Positions 12,118-22,779 of a stretch of DNA of 64,000 nucleotides are shown here, in pieces. The stretch is from Aspidiotus rigidus (lineage: Eukaryota > Arthropoda > Insecta > Hemiptera > Diaspididae), in the NCBI GenBank assembly GCA_035079385.1, contig JAVHKY010000003.1:12069501-12133500 (forward strand). The letters run 5' to 3'. The notes beneath the pieces are model-generated. The model worked only from the letters and a program-made list of their open reading frames with translations. It had not been told where the DNA came from and searched no databases. Numbering within the stretch: the first letter of the stretch is position 1; every line of letters begins with the position of its first letter. The translations under genes and the position numbers were made by a program.

Positions 12118-13594
12118 CCTGACTCCACACCCCCTCCTCTACGGGCTGCCCAAAGTGCATAAGAACAATACCCCGATGCGACTCGTTGTTTCTTTCGTCG
12201 CCTCCCCCACCTACCTCCTTGCCAAATTCCTGGACCGTTGGTTCAAAAATCGCATTGATTTTGAATCTCCTCATTCAGTCTTGAATTCGGCCACTTTAAC
12301 TGACGTTCTGAAGGGTGTAAGTCTCCCGGGAACGACCATCTGCTCGTTTGATGTTGTTGGTTTGTTCCCGAATATTCCTAAGGCTGCTACTATCCAGCAT
12401 AGGGGTGAGCTACTCGTCAAAGCCAATATTCCTCACAATGAGCTTCAGGAATTTTTCGATCTTCTGAATATCTGCTGGCCCCCAAACTACTGTAAATTTG
12501 AAGGAAAATTTTTCGAGTTTCCTGATGAAGTAGGGATCCCTATTGGATCACCTTTAGGCTCTCTCATGTCCGAAATTTTCATGTCCATGTTTGAACTTGA
12601 TCTTTTTTCCTCGAACCAGGTGTTACTTAATCATATTCACTATTGGCACAGGTACGTTGATGACGTTCTATGTACCTGGACTGGTCACCCAGATCTCCTT
12701 GGTGAGTTTCTGAGGTATCTCAATTCCTGGTACCCTTCCATCAAATTTACGTTGGAAATAAGGGTATTTTCCATTAACTTTCTGGATTTATCGATCTCTA
12801 TAATAGACGGTATCCATAAGTTTGGAATTTACAGGAAAGATACTACGACCGATGTTTTAGTCCACGGTGGTACGTTCGGTCTTGTTGCTCATAAGGTGGC
12901 TGCTTTTCACAACCTAGTTCACAGACTGACTCGTATTCCTTTGAGTCAGTCTGCCTTCAAGAAAGAGTTACTCACAATAAAACACCTGGCTAGAGTGAAT
13001 GGGGTCAATGTCGATGTTGACGTGATGTTTCGGAGGAAAGTTACGAGGAGCCTTCTTGATTCCACCACCTCCCTCTCCCGATACACGATCCGTGATCGCC
13101 GTTTGCGTTGGATCAGTCTCCCTTTCTTGGGGAAGTTCTCCCTCCAATTGGGTCGGGCCCTCCGCCCGTTTGGCTTCAGACCCGCGTTTTACAACCCTAC
13201 CACAGTCAAGAGGTTGTTTGTGAGACTGAAGGACCCCATACCTGTTGATGAGAGGAGTGGTGTTTACAAGTTGGAGTGTGGGGATTGTGGAGGCTTTTAT
13301 ATTGGTGAGACCAGCCGTCAAATGACAGTTAGAGTAGCTGAGCACCTGAAGTCTTGGAAGAAGGGACACTTAGGGGAGTCAGCTTTTGCTGATCATTTAG
13401 TAAACAGTGGCCACAGCTTCCGCGAGGGATCCGAAAAGCTCCTTCATACGGAGAATTCCTATCGTAAGCGCATCGCCCTCGTGCATGTAGAGATAATGCG
13501 TCATCTCAACACCGACGGTATCACTGTACTCAACTCGTACATTCCGGAAGATGGCCTGATCGAACACCGCGATTTCTCGTTTGGACAATCTTAA
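12113..13594 (+). CDS. Penelope-type reverse transcriptase with GIY-YIG endonuclease (partial)
   Basis: An uninterrupted 493-codon frame. It lacks its own credible ATG, because the true protein starts upstream in another frame. Visible motifs are LLYGLPKVHK at residues 8-17, the motif A aspartate in SFDVVGLF (78-85), GIPIGSPLGS (141-150), the catalytic YVDD at 181-184, and SINFLDLSIS near 220-229. The C-terminal GIY-YIG nuclease reads GVY at 383-385 and FYIGET at 395-400, then arginine residues and an AEH motif at 409-411. In Penelope elements the RT copies the RNA at a nick and the GIY-YIG domain is thought to cut the target; both act in the nucleus. All listed catalytic residues are kept, but the 5' lesions should prevent a full protein. 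Confidence 0.9.
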   Translation: MFLTPHPLLYGLPKVHKNNTPMRLVVSFVASPTYLLAKFLDRWFKNRIDFESPHSVLNSATLTDVLKGVSLPGTTICSFDVVGLFPNIPKAATIQHRGELLVKANIPHNELQEFFDLLNICWPPNYCKFEGKFFEFPDEVGIPIGSPLGSLMSEIFMSMFELDLFSSNQVLLNHIHYWHRYVDDVLCTWTGHPDLLGEFLRYLNSWYPSIKFTLEIRVFSINFLDLSISIIDGIHKFGIYRKDTTTDVLVHGGTFGLVAHKVAAFHNLVHRLTRIPLSQSAFKKELLTIKHLARVNGVNVDVDVMFRRKVTRSLLDSTTSLSRYTIRDRRLRWISLPFLGKFSLQLGRALRPFGFRPAFYNPTTVKRLFVRLKDPIPVDERSGVYKLECGDCGGFYIGETSRQMTVRVAEHLKSWKKGHLGESAFADHLVNSGHSFREGSEKLLHTENSYRKRIALVHVEIMRHLNTDGITVLNSYIPEDGLIEHRDFSFGQS

Positions 13595-13699
13595 TACCTT
13601 CCTTTTCTTTTCTGTTCGTCAGTTGCTTTCATTTCAGGCTTGAAGATGGTTTATTAACCGAAAGCGCTCGTCGTCTTATATTTTTCTGCGGTTTGCATT

Positions 13700-16650
13700 G
13701 TTTACTCTCCCTTCGGAGTATTCGTTTTTCGCGTTCATTATACAAGGGGAACCAGCGGGATGGTTCTGCTTGTCCGCTGGTTAGCCTAACATCAAGTTTG
13801 TTAATATTCCTCTGTTCTCGAAAGAAGAGAGCAAAGAATATAGTATTTTCAGTGCGATACCAGGAACAAATGATGAGTGTAGAGATAATATTTTGCTCTA
13901 GATTACCCTTCATTCCCGATCCCTATGAATCATTTCTTTTCTTCCGAGCTCTTTGATGGTTTCAAGACAGTTTCCAGAAGTATCTATGTATTTCTTGTTC
14001 AAGTTTTGCTGTCAGATGATAAAATATTTGTGGTCGCATATTTCTAAAGGAAAATTACTTCAACGTCGTGGAATCCGGACTCAGTAATCACTTTATAATG
14101 ACACAAGTTTCAGTAGGTAATCAACAACGCATAATAATCCGGAATCAAAAAATTATTTTCAACATAGGAATGAAATGAGCCCTGGTATAGAATCGATATA
14201 ACGGATGTCAACTGGTAGTAAGGTATATGTATGATAAATTCGTGGAAAGCGAACCTTTCTTTTTCTTGCCTCTGGAATTATAAAGCCTATCACCCTATAC
14301 ATATACTCATTTACATTTTAACTGCGCGGAGTCTTATAGAGGTCTTTCTTCTAACACGTCGTTCGCCTTATTTCGTCTGATTACGTGTCACGTACACAAT
14401 ATTACGACTTCTCGTTCAATATAAACTTTTTCGAGAAAAACTAAAGTAATACAAGCCATCACCCCCAGTATTTAGAGGGGGGAATAGGTTCGAATACAAC
14501 GAGGGTCATGCACTTGCCACCCGTGCAATATTTTTCACGGAGCATCAGCAAGAACGTGATGAAGAAATAATAATAATAAAAAAAAAAAGAAAAGAGGTAC
14601 TTCCGAACTCGAGAGTTTACTTCAGGTGTTCACGTCGCTTGGGGTTTCCTCCTTATTTATAAAATATTTTCAAACTGAAAAGTGGTTTGTTATTTTGTAT
14701 TGTACGTTAATTCACACGCAGCTGGATAAAATTCGTAATTATATTCTTCGGTAAGTTGAAGAAGTGAAAGGAAGTTGAACAAGTGTACGAATAACGAATA
14801 AATTATGAGTAGATAGTGTCCTCATTCCTTTGTGAAATAATTTGGTTTTTTCGTTGCGCAGAAATTTGAAGTGATAAGCCCATTAACATCCTTCAATTCG
14901 TCCATCAGCATTCCAAAGACTAATAGAATTTGTACATTTCCTACTAAGAGACTGTTACATTAGTCGATCGGGTAGGATAATCAAGATATCATGCAGCGAG
15001 AGGTAGGATCCTGCCGGAGTACAAGACATACCTGTCAGAAAACGAACGTATTTAGATGGATCGACATTGTATCCTTCGTCCTTCGAATATCACAATCTCT
15101 TCGACCGTACTTGTTGGCACGTGTTTTCTCCAATGCTCGACTAGCGTACGCGTGCAACTAATCTTTATATACGTGTCTATTATCTAATGGTTTTCGTCTA
15201 GTTGAAAACGGATACTTTATCCGATAAGATCTAACGAAAATTCTTAATTCCTTTTTAAAGGTATTTCGTGTAATTTAGAATAATTTTGAAGATACGAACA
15301 GGAAGACCTACATGTAGACGGATAAAGAAAATGGAAAAAATTAACCGCCTTTTCAGTAAAATCTGCGATTTAAGATAGACTATTACCAGTATGGCAGTAT
15401 CTAACTTATGCATCCTCCGTAGAGACGGGCGCAGTTGTGAGAAATTACTTCGGGTTTCCTCTGCGCACCATCATTCGGAAATTTCAACAATTCAACAATT
15501 ATCATACGGACCTAACGTCGTCGTTAATTAACGCAAACCGATGTTGAACACCAGATATAGAGGACCACATATATATATATAAGTAGGTAGAAGAGAATAA
15601 GAACGTACTTATTTTAGGAGACGCTACGATACATCTCACTATTTCAGGTTGACCTTGACTTTTATGGAAAAAGAAACACCTTGGCACAAGTTTCTGTCGT
15701 ATATTATTCTCAAAAATGAGGCTACCCTATTGCAATAATGCATTCTATTCGATGGATTTCGAGAGCTATTCTGAATCTAGCAAGTACAGTATACAATTCT
15801 GATTTCGAAGGCAAAGTTTTGAGCTATGACCGAAAATCGTTACGGAAAGTTATATATTTACTTTCATCAATCGCAGACTTTGTATCATAATTTATGCCGG
15901 TGGACGAGATTTCGGCTTAGGTCCGAACCAGCAGCATGAGACAATCAATCATGAATTCCTAACTCGTATCAATCATGACGAGTTATATAGATTCGACAGG
16001 TCATTGACCCTAATCATGTTCAAGGGCGGAGTTCCATTGATCAGATCTAGAAAAAGTAAAGACTCCTCGTCACTGTCCTTGACACAAATTAATCTTGGAT
16101 ATATCATATTAACATAAAATAAGCAATATACAAAATCCACAATGAATTTTTTCAGCATTTGAAGTAGGATATTTACATTTACCTCCACCTGACGACACAG
16201 CAAAGAAAGCTCATCTTCAGTCAAATCCGAAGTTAATACTCTACTAAGGGCAAGATTGCGATTATAGGAGTACGAAATAACACTATGCCTAGAAGTATGA
16301 TGGACTTGATAATCTAGAGCCTTTCAATCAACCATAGAGTCATAGGCTAACTTGTTATTGGTTCACTATACCCCCGATAAAGCCTCGAGTCTGAACTAAA
16401 AATAGGTAAGTTTCATACGTTGATCAGAAGAGAGAAAGTTTCTCCAGAAGAAAGGGGTAAACTGATGATTTAGGCGTCTCCCGGAGAAAGCAGATCCTTA
16501 AGTGATGTCCAAGAATAGGTCTAGACACAGCGAACTCATTCATACGGAAAATATGGGAGGTTTGTCTGAGCTTAATGTCCATTTCTTTTCAAAAGACCGC
16601 ATGTCATTCTAGCAGCAGTGCAGCACAAAATACAAGAGAGACGTAGCGTT
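13700..16650. other. no recognisable gene
   Basis: Apparently unique DNA without recognisable coding blocks. A short inverted repeat with arms around ACCAGCGG/CCGCTGGT lies at about 13750-13782, just past the Penelope element. A minus-strand open stretch at 15973-16224 (83 codons) has no recognisable motif. Confidence 0.4.
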
Positions 16651-16661
16651 TACAAAAGATG

Positions 16662-16790
16662 GTGGCTCTGAAGAACACCATCGAGTCTTCATTGGGCAAG
16701 AGCAGAAGCTTTGTCTGGACCCAGGCGAGCAACCTTAGGAGCTGACGGGCAGTTGGCTGAGTCCATCTAGGAAGTTTCAAGGACTACGGT
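16662..16790 (+). repeat. direct repeat, copy 1 of about 130 bp
   Basis: It shares CCATCGAGTCTTCATTGGGC, AGCAGAAGC and GACAGTTGGCTGA-type blocks with 17158-17290, about 495 bp downstream. Sequence between the copies is not obviously duplicated, so this may be two insertions of one repeat rather than a simple tandem duplication. Confidence 0.65.
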
Positions 16791-17157
16791 ATACTCACCG
16801 ACTTTGGAACTATTTTGTGCCCATGTAACTCTTTGAGGGTTGATTAGAAAATATTTCGTTGGTCGCTACTGAGTCCACAATTGGCACCCATGCATGGGTC
16901 TTACATTGATCCAGTCGATCAATGGTACGTAGAGGGCAACGAGATTTCTTCTGGTCAAGTTTTTTCATTAGCCCCAGTTCTTCAATTCGACCTGAAGGAG
17001 ACCTAAGCACGCAGAAGAGAAAGTGACTCGATAAAATCCTACCAACCGCAACTTGTACATACCTCCTATTCATTGTTTTGACAGTTGCTCACGTCAGCTT
17101 CAAAAGTCAATGATAGTAATATGACACACCCCCTTCCCCCAACTTCACCCACAAGAA

Positions 17158-17290
17158 TTATGGCTCTCGGGAAAACCATCGAGTCTTCATTGGGCAGGAG
17201 CAGAAACCTCGCCTGAACCCAGACGAGCAACCTTTGAAGCTGAGGGACAGTTGGCTGAATCTCCCCCCCCCCGCACCTATGGAGGAAGTT
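17158..17290 (+). repeat. direct repeat, copy 2 of about 130 bp
   Basis: The partner of 16662-16790, with scattered substitutions and a C run near 17263. A MITE-like inverted repeat follows about 105 bp downstream; a lone arm of that MITE lies at 17084-17115, between the two direct repeats. Confidence 0.65.
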
Positions 17291-17396
17291 CTAACGAGGT
17301 GTACCTCTTCTGCTTGCACATCTGACTAGAGCCTGAAGAAATTGGTCACCAGACAGAACAATTTCCGGCTCTAGGTGTAGGTCGGATATTATTAGT

Positions 17397-17530
17397 TTCG
17401 ATTTTTGAAGCTGACGTAATCAGCTTCCAAACGATGGACAGCGGGTATCTATAAAAGTTGGGGTCAGTAGCATATGGGCACCTGCTATCTATCGTTCTGA
17501 CAGCTGATTACGCTAGCTTCAAAAGTCGAA
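17397..17530. repeat. small MITE-like foldback, 134 bp
   Basis: The left arm starts TTCGATTTTTGAAGCT and the right arm ends AGCTTCAAAAGTCGAA. The arms of roughly 55 bp pair imperfectly around a short centre. A right-arm-like sequence recurs alone at 17084-17115. There is no coding content and the target-site duplication is unclear. Confidence 0.6.
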
Positions 17531-18558
17531 TATTCGATACATGGTCTAGGTTCTGAACAATTTGGATATTATCACAGAGGTGTGGTGACCCCTTTGGTTT
17601 CCTTAGAGACCTCTCTCCAAAAATCCAAACTTTGCTACTTTACCTTTTGGAAATAAAAACTTTTTCCATGTACTTATAGGTACTGTAAAATTTGTAAATT
17701 GAAGGGAGAAAAAATATAAATCAGATGAAGTTTATTAAGTTCTCATATTTCCTTAAGACTGATGATTCTTAACCAGATTCAGAGGAAAGTTTCTTGAACA
17801 TGTCTTCTGGATGGACTAAGAGCGCGATTGGACGAATTTCAGACCACTCTCACGACACATGCATTGACGTCTCTGTTACTTCGTGAGTTCATTGAAATTC
17901 TTGTCACGGATAGCGATCTTGACAACAAATTTTTCCTCAAGTAATGACTTTGGGACTGCAATCTCAGAAATGTCTCATAATTTTACGAAATTACGGAACC
18001 GACCTTGAGCAGTTGCCTGCGAAAAAGTTAGTTAACACAATATTTATACTCCTCGAGTTAATTAATTCTTTAAGCTCCATTGAAATTGTTGAAAAGCTGA
18101 AAGATAATTTCGTGCCAGCCGCCAGTCAGCGGTATATCAGCGATCATGTAGGAACGATGTTGAAAATGGAAAAATATTGTTCATTAAAAAAAAAAAAAAA
18201 AAGGAAACTTTACTACCTCCGTATATTATTCATTTAATTTTAATGTTGATTTTTCTCGATTGAATTACACCTTGAACTAAATCCGATTATAATGTTATGA
18301 ATGTTGGATAAGAGCGTACTCACCGTATACATACTACAATACAGAATTTAATGATACCTACTGAAGGGCTTTATATTATCCGAATCGCATACCTGTGGCG
18401 TACCAGGAAACCAGCGATTAGATTAAACAATTTTTCGGAATCTATAAGTAGCATCGATAAAGACACAAACGCTGAAAGAAGTTTTAACAAAGTCGAATTC
18501 TCGACATGAATTATTCGTTATCATTGTTAGTATTGAGAGCTCTTCATTTTTGTTTCAG

Positions 18559-18670
18559 ATACGAATTTTTGGCTTACTGCGATGTGTACCGGCGCACGAG
18601 GCGTGTACCTATACCGGCACCCCATATTACCAATCTATTGGAAAAGTATAATCCGGAAATTCCATTTTAA
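18559..18670 (+). CDS. terminal exon of an unidentified host gene
   Basis: A pyrimidine-rich acceptor (TTTTTGTTTCAG, ending at 18558) precedes an open frame. After one base completing a split codon it encodes 36 residues, starting YEFLAYCDVYRRTRR and ending LLEKYNPEIPF, then TAA at 18668. An AATAAA at 18695-18700 lies 25 nt past the stop. The basic/proline-rich tail looks like a conserved C-terminus, but I cannot name the protein. A second frame is also open through the exon, so frame choice rests on the neat stop plus poly(A) geometry. Upstream exons were not located; an open stretch at 17944-18237 is the nearest candidate but is unproven. Confidence 0.45.
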
Positions 18671-18699
18671 GGATTCAAATAGACTCAAAATACAAATAA

Positions 18700-20140
18700 A
18701 GAATTGTAGGTTTACAGTTTTACGATTATATACGCTAAAATAAGCGTATAATACTCTTACTGTACTTTCTTCATTTTCCCCCTTATTATTGCGACCCTTT
18801 TGTAAGACGAAATTTCTGGGGAAGATGCTACATTACACATCTACTACGGTACCACACACGCCGTTTCTTATAAGAAACGGGGAATATAAAAGTGATTCGG
18901 TCATTTTTAGACTTGATTCCACGACGCGTATTTACATACGTCCCTTACTCTACATCCACAGTAGAGAAGTGAGACGCATACAATACATACAGTTCAAAAA
19001 TTGTCTTTTTTTGTAACCACTGAATGGAGAAAGTACGGATAAAAGAAGGAAAACACCCCTGGTAACAGAACCTCCTCAAAAAAAAAAAAAAAAAGAATAT
19101 ATACGTATATACGCGCCTATCTATTGAAAAAGCTGCACAAAAGTCGTCTGTCGTCGTTTTTCCTGTATGGAACTTGTCAAGTGGAGCGGAAACGTGTAAT
19201 AGCACACTAAACAGAGAGATGAGAAAGAACACTTCCAGGAGAAAAAGCTAATGCAATCCATCCATGTTAGAATGCTGCTCGAATATAACTAAAAACGAGG
19301 GAAAATGTAAATCCACTTACCTCTTCGCCTGTTACCCTATAGTTGTCGTCAATGATGACAAATAAAAAAAATTCGTTCTATAAAATCGAAAAGATACGTG
19401 GCTTTAGAATAATACGATATTGTGGCCCGCCCGCTAAAAGGGTATACCGGTACGCGTTATGTATTATGTAGAAGTCTACCGTAAGCTCGAAATTCTTAGC
19501 GAAATGGAGGAAAAATAAAGTCATCTCTTCTTAGCTGTACCTAGAAATCACAATATTGGCGAATTTCAGGAAACTGTGTAGCATACGGTTTTCTGCTTCA
19601 AAAAATCTAGTGCAGAAGAAGTTTTTGAAAAAATATTGAACTTCTAGCGCAATAAAGGAGGGGCTTAACATCACGTTATCAGGGGAAGTTCGGAAAATTT
19701 CAACCGGAGAGCAGAAGGTGAGTTGATAGACCTAGCAAGACGAGAAGAGTGTGACGTTATGGGGGAGGGGGAATTACGATAAATTTCATCGGAAAAACAC
19801 AATTCGACTCCAGAACAGAGGAAGAAGTCAGGGGTTATTTAAGAGATCTGAAGAAACTTCAAGTCTCAAGCTATATAAATTCTCGACTTAAGGAAAGGGG
19901 GAGGTATCAATTGGTTAAATAAATAAATCGATGGTTGTAATTTTTCCGAGAGTACCTCTCGTCACATATAGCTCGATATTTGAAATTTTTCCAAGTTCAA
20001 CTCCTTTGATAGTTGCGATTTTCAGCATTTCATATGCTTGTAAGATTGAGACTACTCTCGGAAAACCCGCCACGAGAAACCGTCACGGTCTTCATCGGTG
20101 ATCTTGACCGACTTTGAGGACTTTTCGACCTTCGGTTCTC
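18700..20140. other. no recognisable gene
   Basis: The stretch holds an A run near 19078-19095 and, from about 19650, short pieces resembling the repeat families of the 9.5 and 60 kb regions. No coding motif was recognised. Confidence 0.4.
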
Positions 20141-20149
20141 TCATTATAC

Positions 20150-20480
20150 TCAGCCTAACATATAATAACTGAGCCTATAGTAGTACTAGCCCTATACTAG
20201 ATTTAGGCTGTTTAGGCCAACGAGTGGAGTGAGTGAGCTTATCAGTCTGTCGTACGGTATACTGAACATATACTGGGCTAAGACTGACATATGATATACT
20301 CAACTTATATGTACAAGGCTAAGAATTGAGGCAAACGAGCGGAGCCAGAAAGCCCTTGAGATACTCAGCTCAACCTACAGTATACAGCACCTGAGAGGCT
20401 AAGCCTGACATCGGCGAACGAGCGGGACAAGTGAGCCTATCCGTTAGTTAGCCCAATACACAGAATACTAAGTTTATGCT
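20150..20480. repeat. CTAG/GTATAC-rich interspersed repeat
   Basis: Degenerate repeats built from motifs such as GCCTAGTATA, TACTGTATG and GGGCTAAG, with GAACGAGCGGAG-like spacers. Related stretches occur at 49.53-49.66, 51.17-51.35, 57.0-57.43, 62.16-62.36 and 63.89-64.0 kb. Non-coding. Confidence 0.55.
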
Positions 20481-20768
20481 GGGCTAAGAAATAATGGGGA
20501 AGGGGCAAGTTATTGTGACGTTCTCACGACCCACGTATCAGAAGTCGATATTATAGGTACAATCGAAATTGATCAATCTTTTGCATACAAAACGCTAGAC
20601 TACGAGTCTCTGAAGGAGACATGTTAGCAACTGACTTTTTCCGTTCTCCTCCTTTTATACATTGTATAGCTCGAAAGTCGACATTTTTCAAATAGTCCGG
20701 AAGCAGACCATTCGACCTTGCATTGTATGATAAAATCATGAAATTTGGAACGAACATTTAGGAATGCT

Positions 20769-22772
20769 CCTAATTCTCGACCCTTGACTTGAAATTCTGC
20801 GCGTATATGACGGAAGACGAACTTTTAGTCTGCCAGCTTAGTCAGTGCAAATTATGACATCAACCTTGCGTGTCATGTTGAAATCATGGAATTGGAAAGA
20901 AACATTTAGAATGCTTGAATGAAAAATTTGAACCATGGCGCCACGGTCCAACCACCATAGGGATCCCTTAATGGCGGATTGCCTAACTGGAAGGAGTTCT
21001 TGCATATAAATAATCGAAATATTCCTTTTGGTTCGTAATGTATGTGGATTCTTATGTAATTCGGACCGCACAATTCGAAAAAAATTATCAAAAAATTCTT
21101 CCGACATTTTAGGGGCGCCGATGGGGGATAACCCCTAAAATAGGGGTAAAATCGAAGTGACATATTTCAACATATTTTCACAAATATCCTCATGAAATTT
21201 TCTGTAGAATTTGGAAAAAATTCTTAAAAAATTCTTCCGACCGTCCAAGGGACCCAGGGATCTCCCCCTCCCCCAAATCGAGGAAAAAATATCTTGTGTT
21301 TCTTGGAAAAACCCTAACGGGATCCAATGTAGAATTTAGCGCGAAATCCGGAAAAAATAGTGAACAAAATTCCTTGAGCTCTCTGAGAGGAGCTAAGAGG
21401 ACTCAAACCTCCAAAACTCAAAATAAAAAATATGCGGTTTTGAGAAAATTCAGACGGATTCTTGTGTGAAATTTACCGAAGAATTCAGAAAGAATCCTGA
21501 AAAAATCTCATGGATCTTTGATGGGGGCGGGAGGAATAAAGACGTAACGCAGAAGTTGTAGAACTACATTTCCATTCTTGAACTTTCATGAAATACTATA
21601 ATATAGAATTTCCTGCTGCATAGAACGTGAAATAAATATACCTTGAAATATTACAGAAACTACTGAAGGGTCACTAAAATATGAAATACTTCAATAAATT
21701 CACCAAAAACTGATGACAATTGTAATGCCAATGTACAAATAATTTATTCAAACGAGCATTCATTACCACAAGCACACATATCAGTGCATGGTATTTCAGC
21801 CTTCTGACATTTACAGTGTCTCGTAGAGCAGCCTTTCTGGCAGCTGCATTTCACGAGAATGTCCAATGTTATATAGACAGGTGGCTGAAGGGTCCATAAA
21901 GGTCCCCAGTGTATTCCATCAGCCACTCGCTTCCAGCCCCATTCTTGCAGATCTGGCAATTTTTCAGGATTCTTTCTGAATTCTACGGTAAATTTCACAC
22001 AAGATCCGTTTGAATTTTCTCAAAAACGCATATTTTTTACTTTGAATTTTGGGGGTTTGAGTCCTCTTACCTCCTCTCAGAGAGCTCCAGGAATTTGTTC
22101 ACAATTTTTTCCATATTTTATGGTAAATTCTACATAATAATTTGTTGAACTTTCTCAACTTCGTCCGAGGGCCGCAGGAATTTGTTCACCATTTTTCTCG
22201 GATTTTGTGCTAAATCCTACTTCGGAACCCGTCAAGATTTTTCCACAAAACATAAAATATTTTTTCCTCAGTTGGGGGGGGGGCTCTGGGCCATTTGAGC
22301 GGACGGAAGAATTTTTCAAGTATTTTACTCAAATTCTACAGAAAATTTCATAAGGATATTCGTGAAAATATGTTGAAATATGTCACTTCGATTTTACCCC
22401 TATTTTAGGGGTTATCACCCCCTCAGCGACCCTAAAATATCGAAAGAATTTTTTAATAATTTTTTTCGAATTGGGCGGTCCAAATTACATAAGAATACAC
22501 ATAAATTGGGAACCAAAAAGAATATTTTCAATCATTCATATGAAAGAACTCCTTCCATTCAGGCAATCCGCCATTATGGCACCCCTATGGGGTTTGGACC
22601 ATAGCGCCATGGCTTAAATTTTTCATTCAAGCATTCTAAAGTTCGTTTCCAATTTCATGATTTTAACATGAAATGCAAGGTTAATTTTATAATTTGCACC
22701 AAGCCGCCGGATTAAAAGTTCGTCTCCCGTCATACACGCGCAGAATTTTAAATCAAGGATCGAGAATTAGGG
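20769..22772. mobile_element. large foldback element around a captured CXC gene end
   Basis: The two ends are long inverted repeats. The left arm (20769-21505, about 737 bp) and right arm (21960-22772, about 813 bp) match well over most of their length. For example, the block with ACCCCTAAAATAGGGGTAAA at 21131-21150 has its complement at 22395-22414. The arms begin CCTAATTCTCGA in both orientations and both break off after CCTGAAAAA on the inner side. The 454-bp centre carries the 3' end of a gene on the minus strand. Such geometry fits a foldback-type DNA element or an inverted duplication; no transposase is present. Confidence 0.8.
21744..21998 (-). pseudogene. C-terminal fragment with a tesmin/TSO1-like CXC domain
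   Basis: An 84-codon frame. Residues 1-12 lie in the right arm of the foldback element, then EWGWKRVADG, a proline-containing linker, and a Cys-rich block in CxC...C...CxC...C spacing (CSCQKGCSTRHCKC, then CTDMCACGNEC) near residues 50-81. This is the zinc-binding CXC signature at the C-terminus of many transposon-associated animal proteins. The frame ends at TAA, with AATAAA overlapping the stop region near 21750. Only a terminal part is present, because the upstream coding sequence is replaced by the inverted arm. The zinc ligands look intact, but the gene is truncated and probably dead. Confidence 0.7.
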
Positions 22773-22779
22773 GGGTTCA

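Larger units (their letters stand above)
11668..13690 (+). mobile_element. Penelope-like retroelement, 5'-truncated copy
   Basis: This is the best-preserved retroelement in the window. It reads N-terminal region, reverse transcriptase and C-terminal GIY-YIG endonuclease over about 640 codons, followed by a short 3' part containing GAAGATGG and CCGAAAGCG near 13642-13668. The N-terminus of a full Penelope ORF (roughly 800 residues or more, from memory) is missing, so the copy looks 5'-truncated. A TGA at 12016-12018 and a frameshift near 12115-12125 break it. I cannot fix target-site duplications. Remnants at 46 kb belong to the same or a very close subfamily. Confidence 0.85.

Noticed and set aside
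13097..13369. Minus-strand 133-codon frame inside the Penelope gene
   Set aside because: It is antisense to a well-supported RT/GIY-YIG gene and is a shadow of it.
14487..14500. GGTTCGAAT-like B-box sequences (also at 5838 and 48387)
   Set aside because: No matching A box or cloverleaf was found at suitable distance; not tRNA genes.
17944..18237. 97-codon frame upstream of the terminal exon
   Set aside because: It runs into an A homopolymer, has no donor site that I can link to 18559, and no recognisable family; kept only as a possibility.
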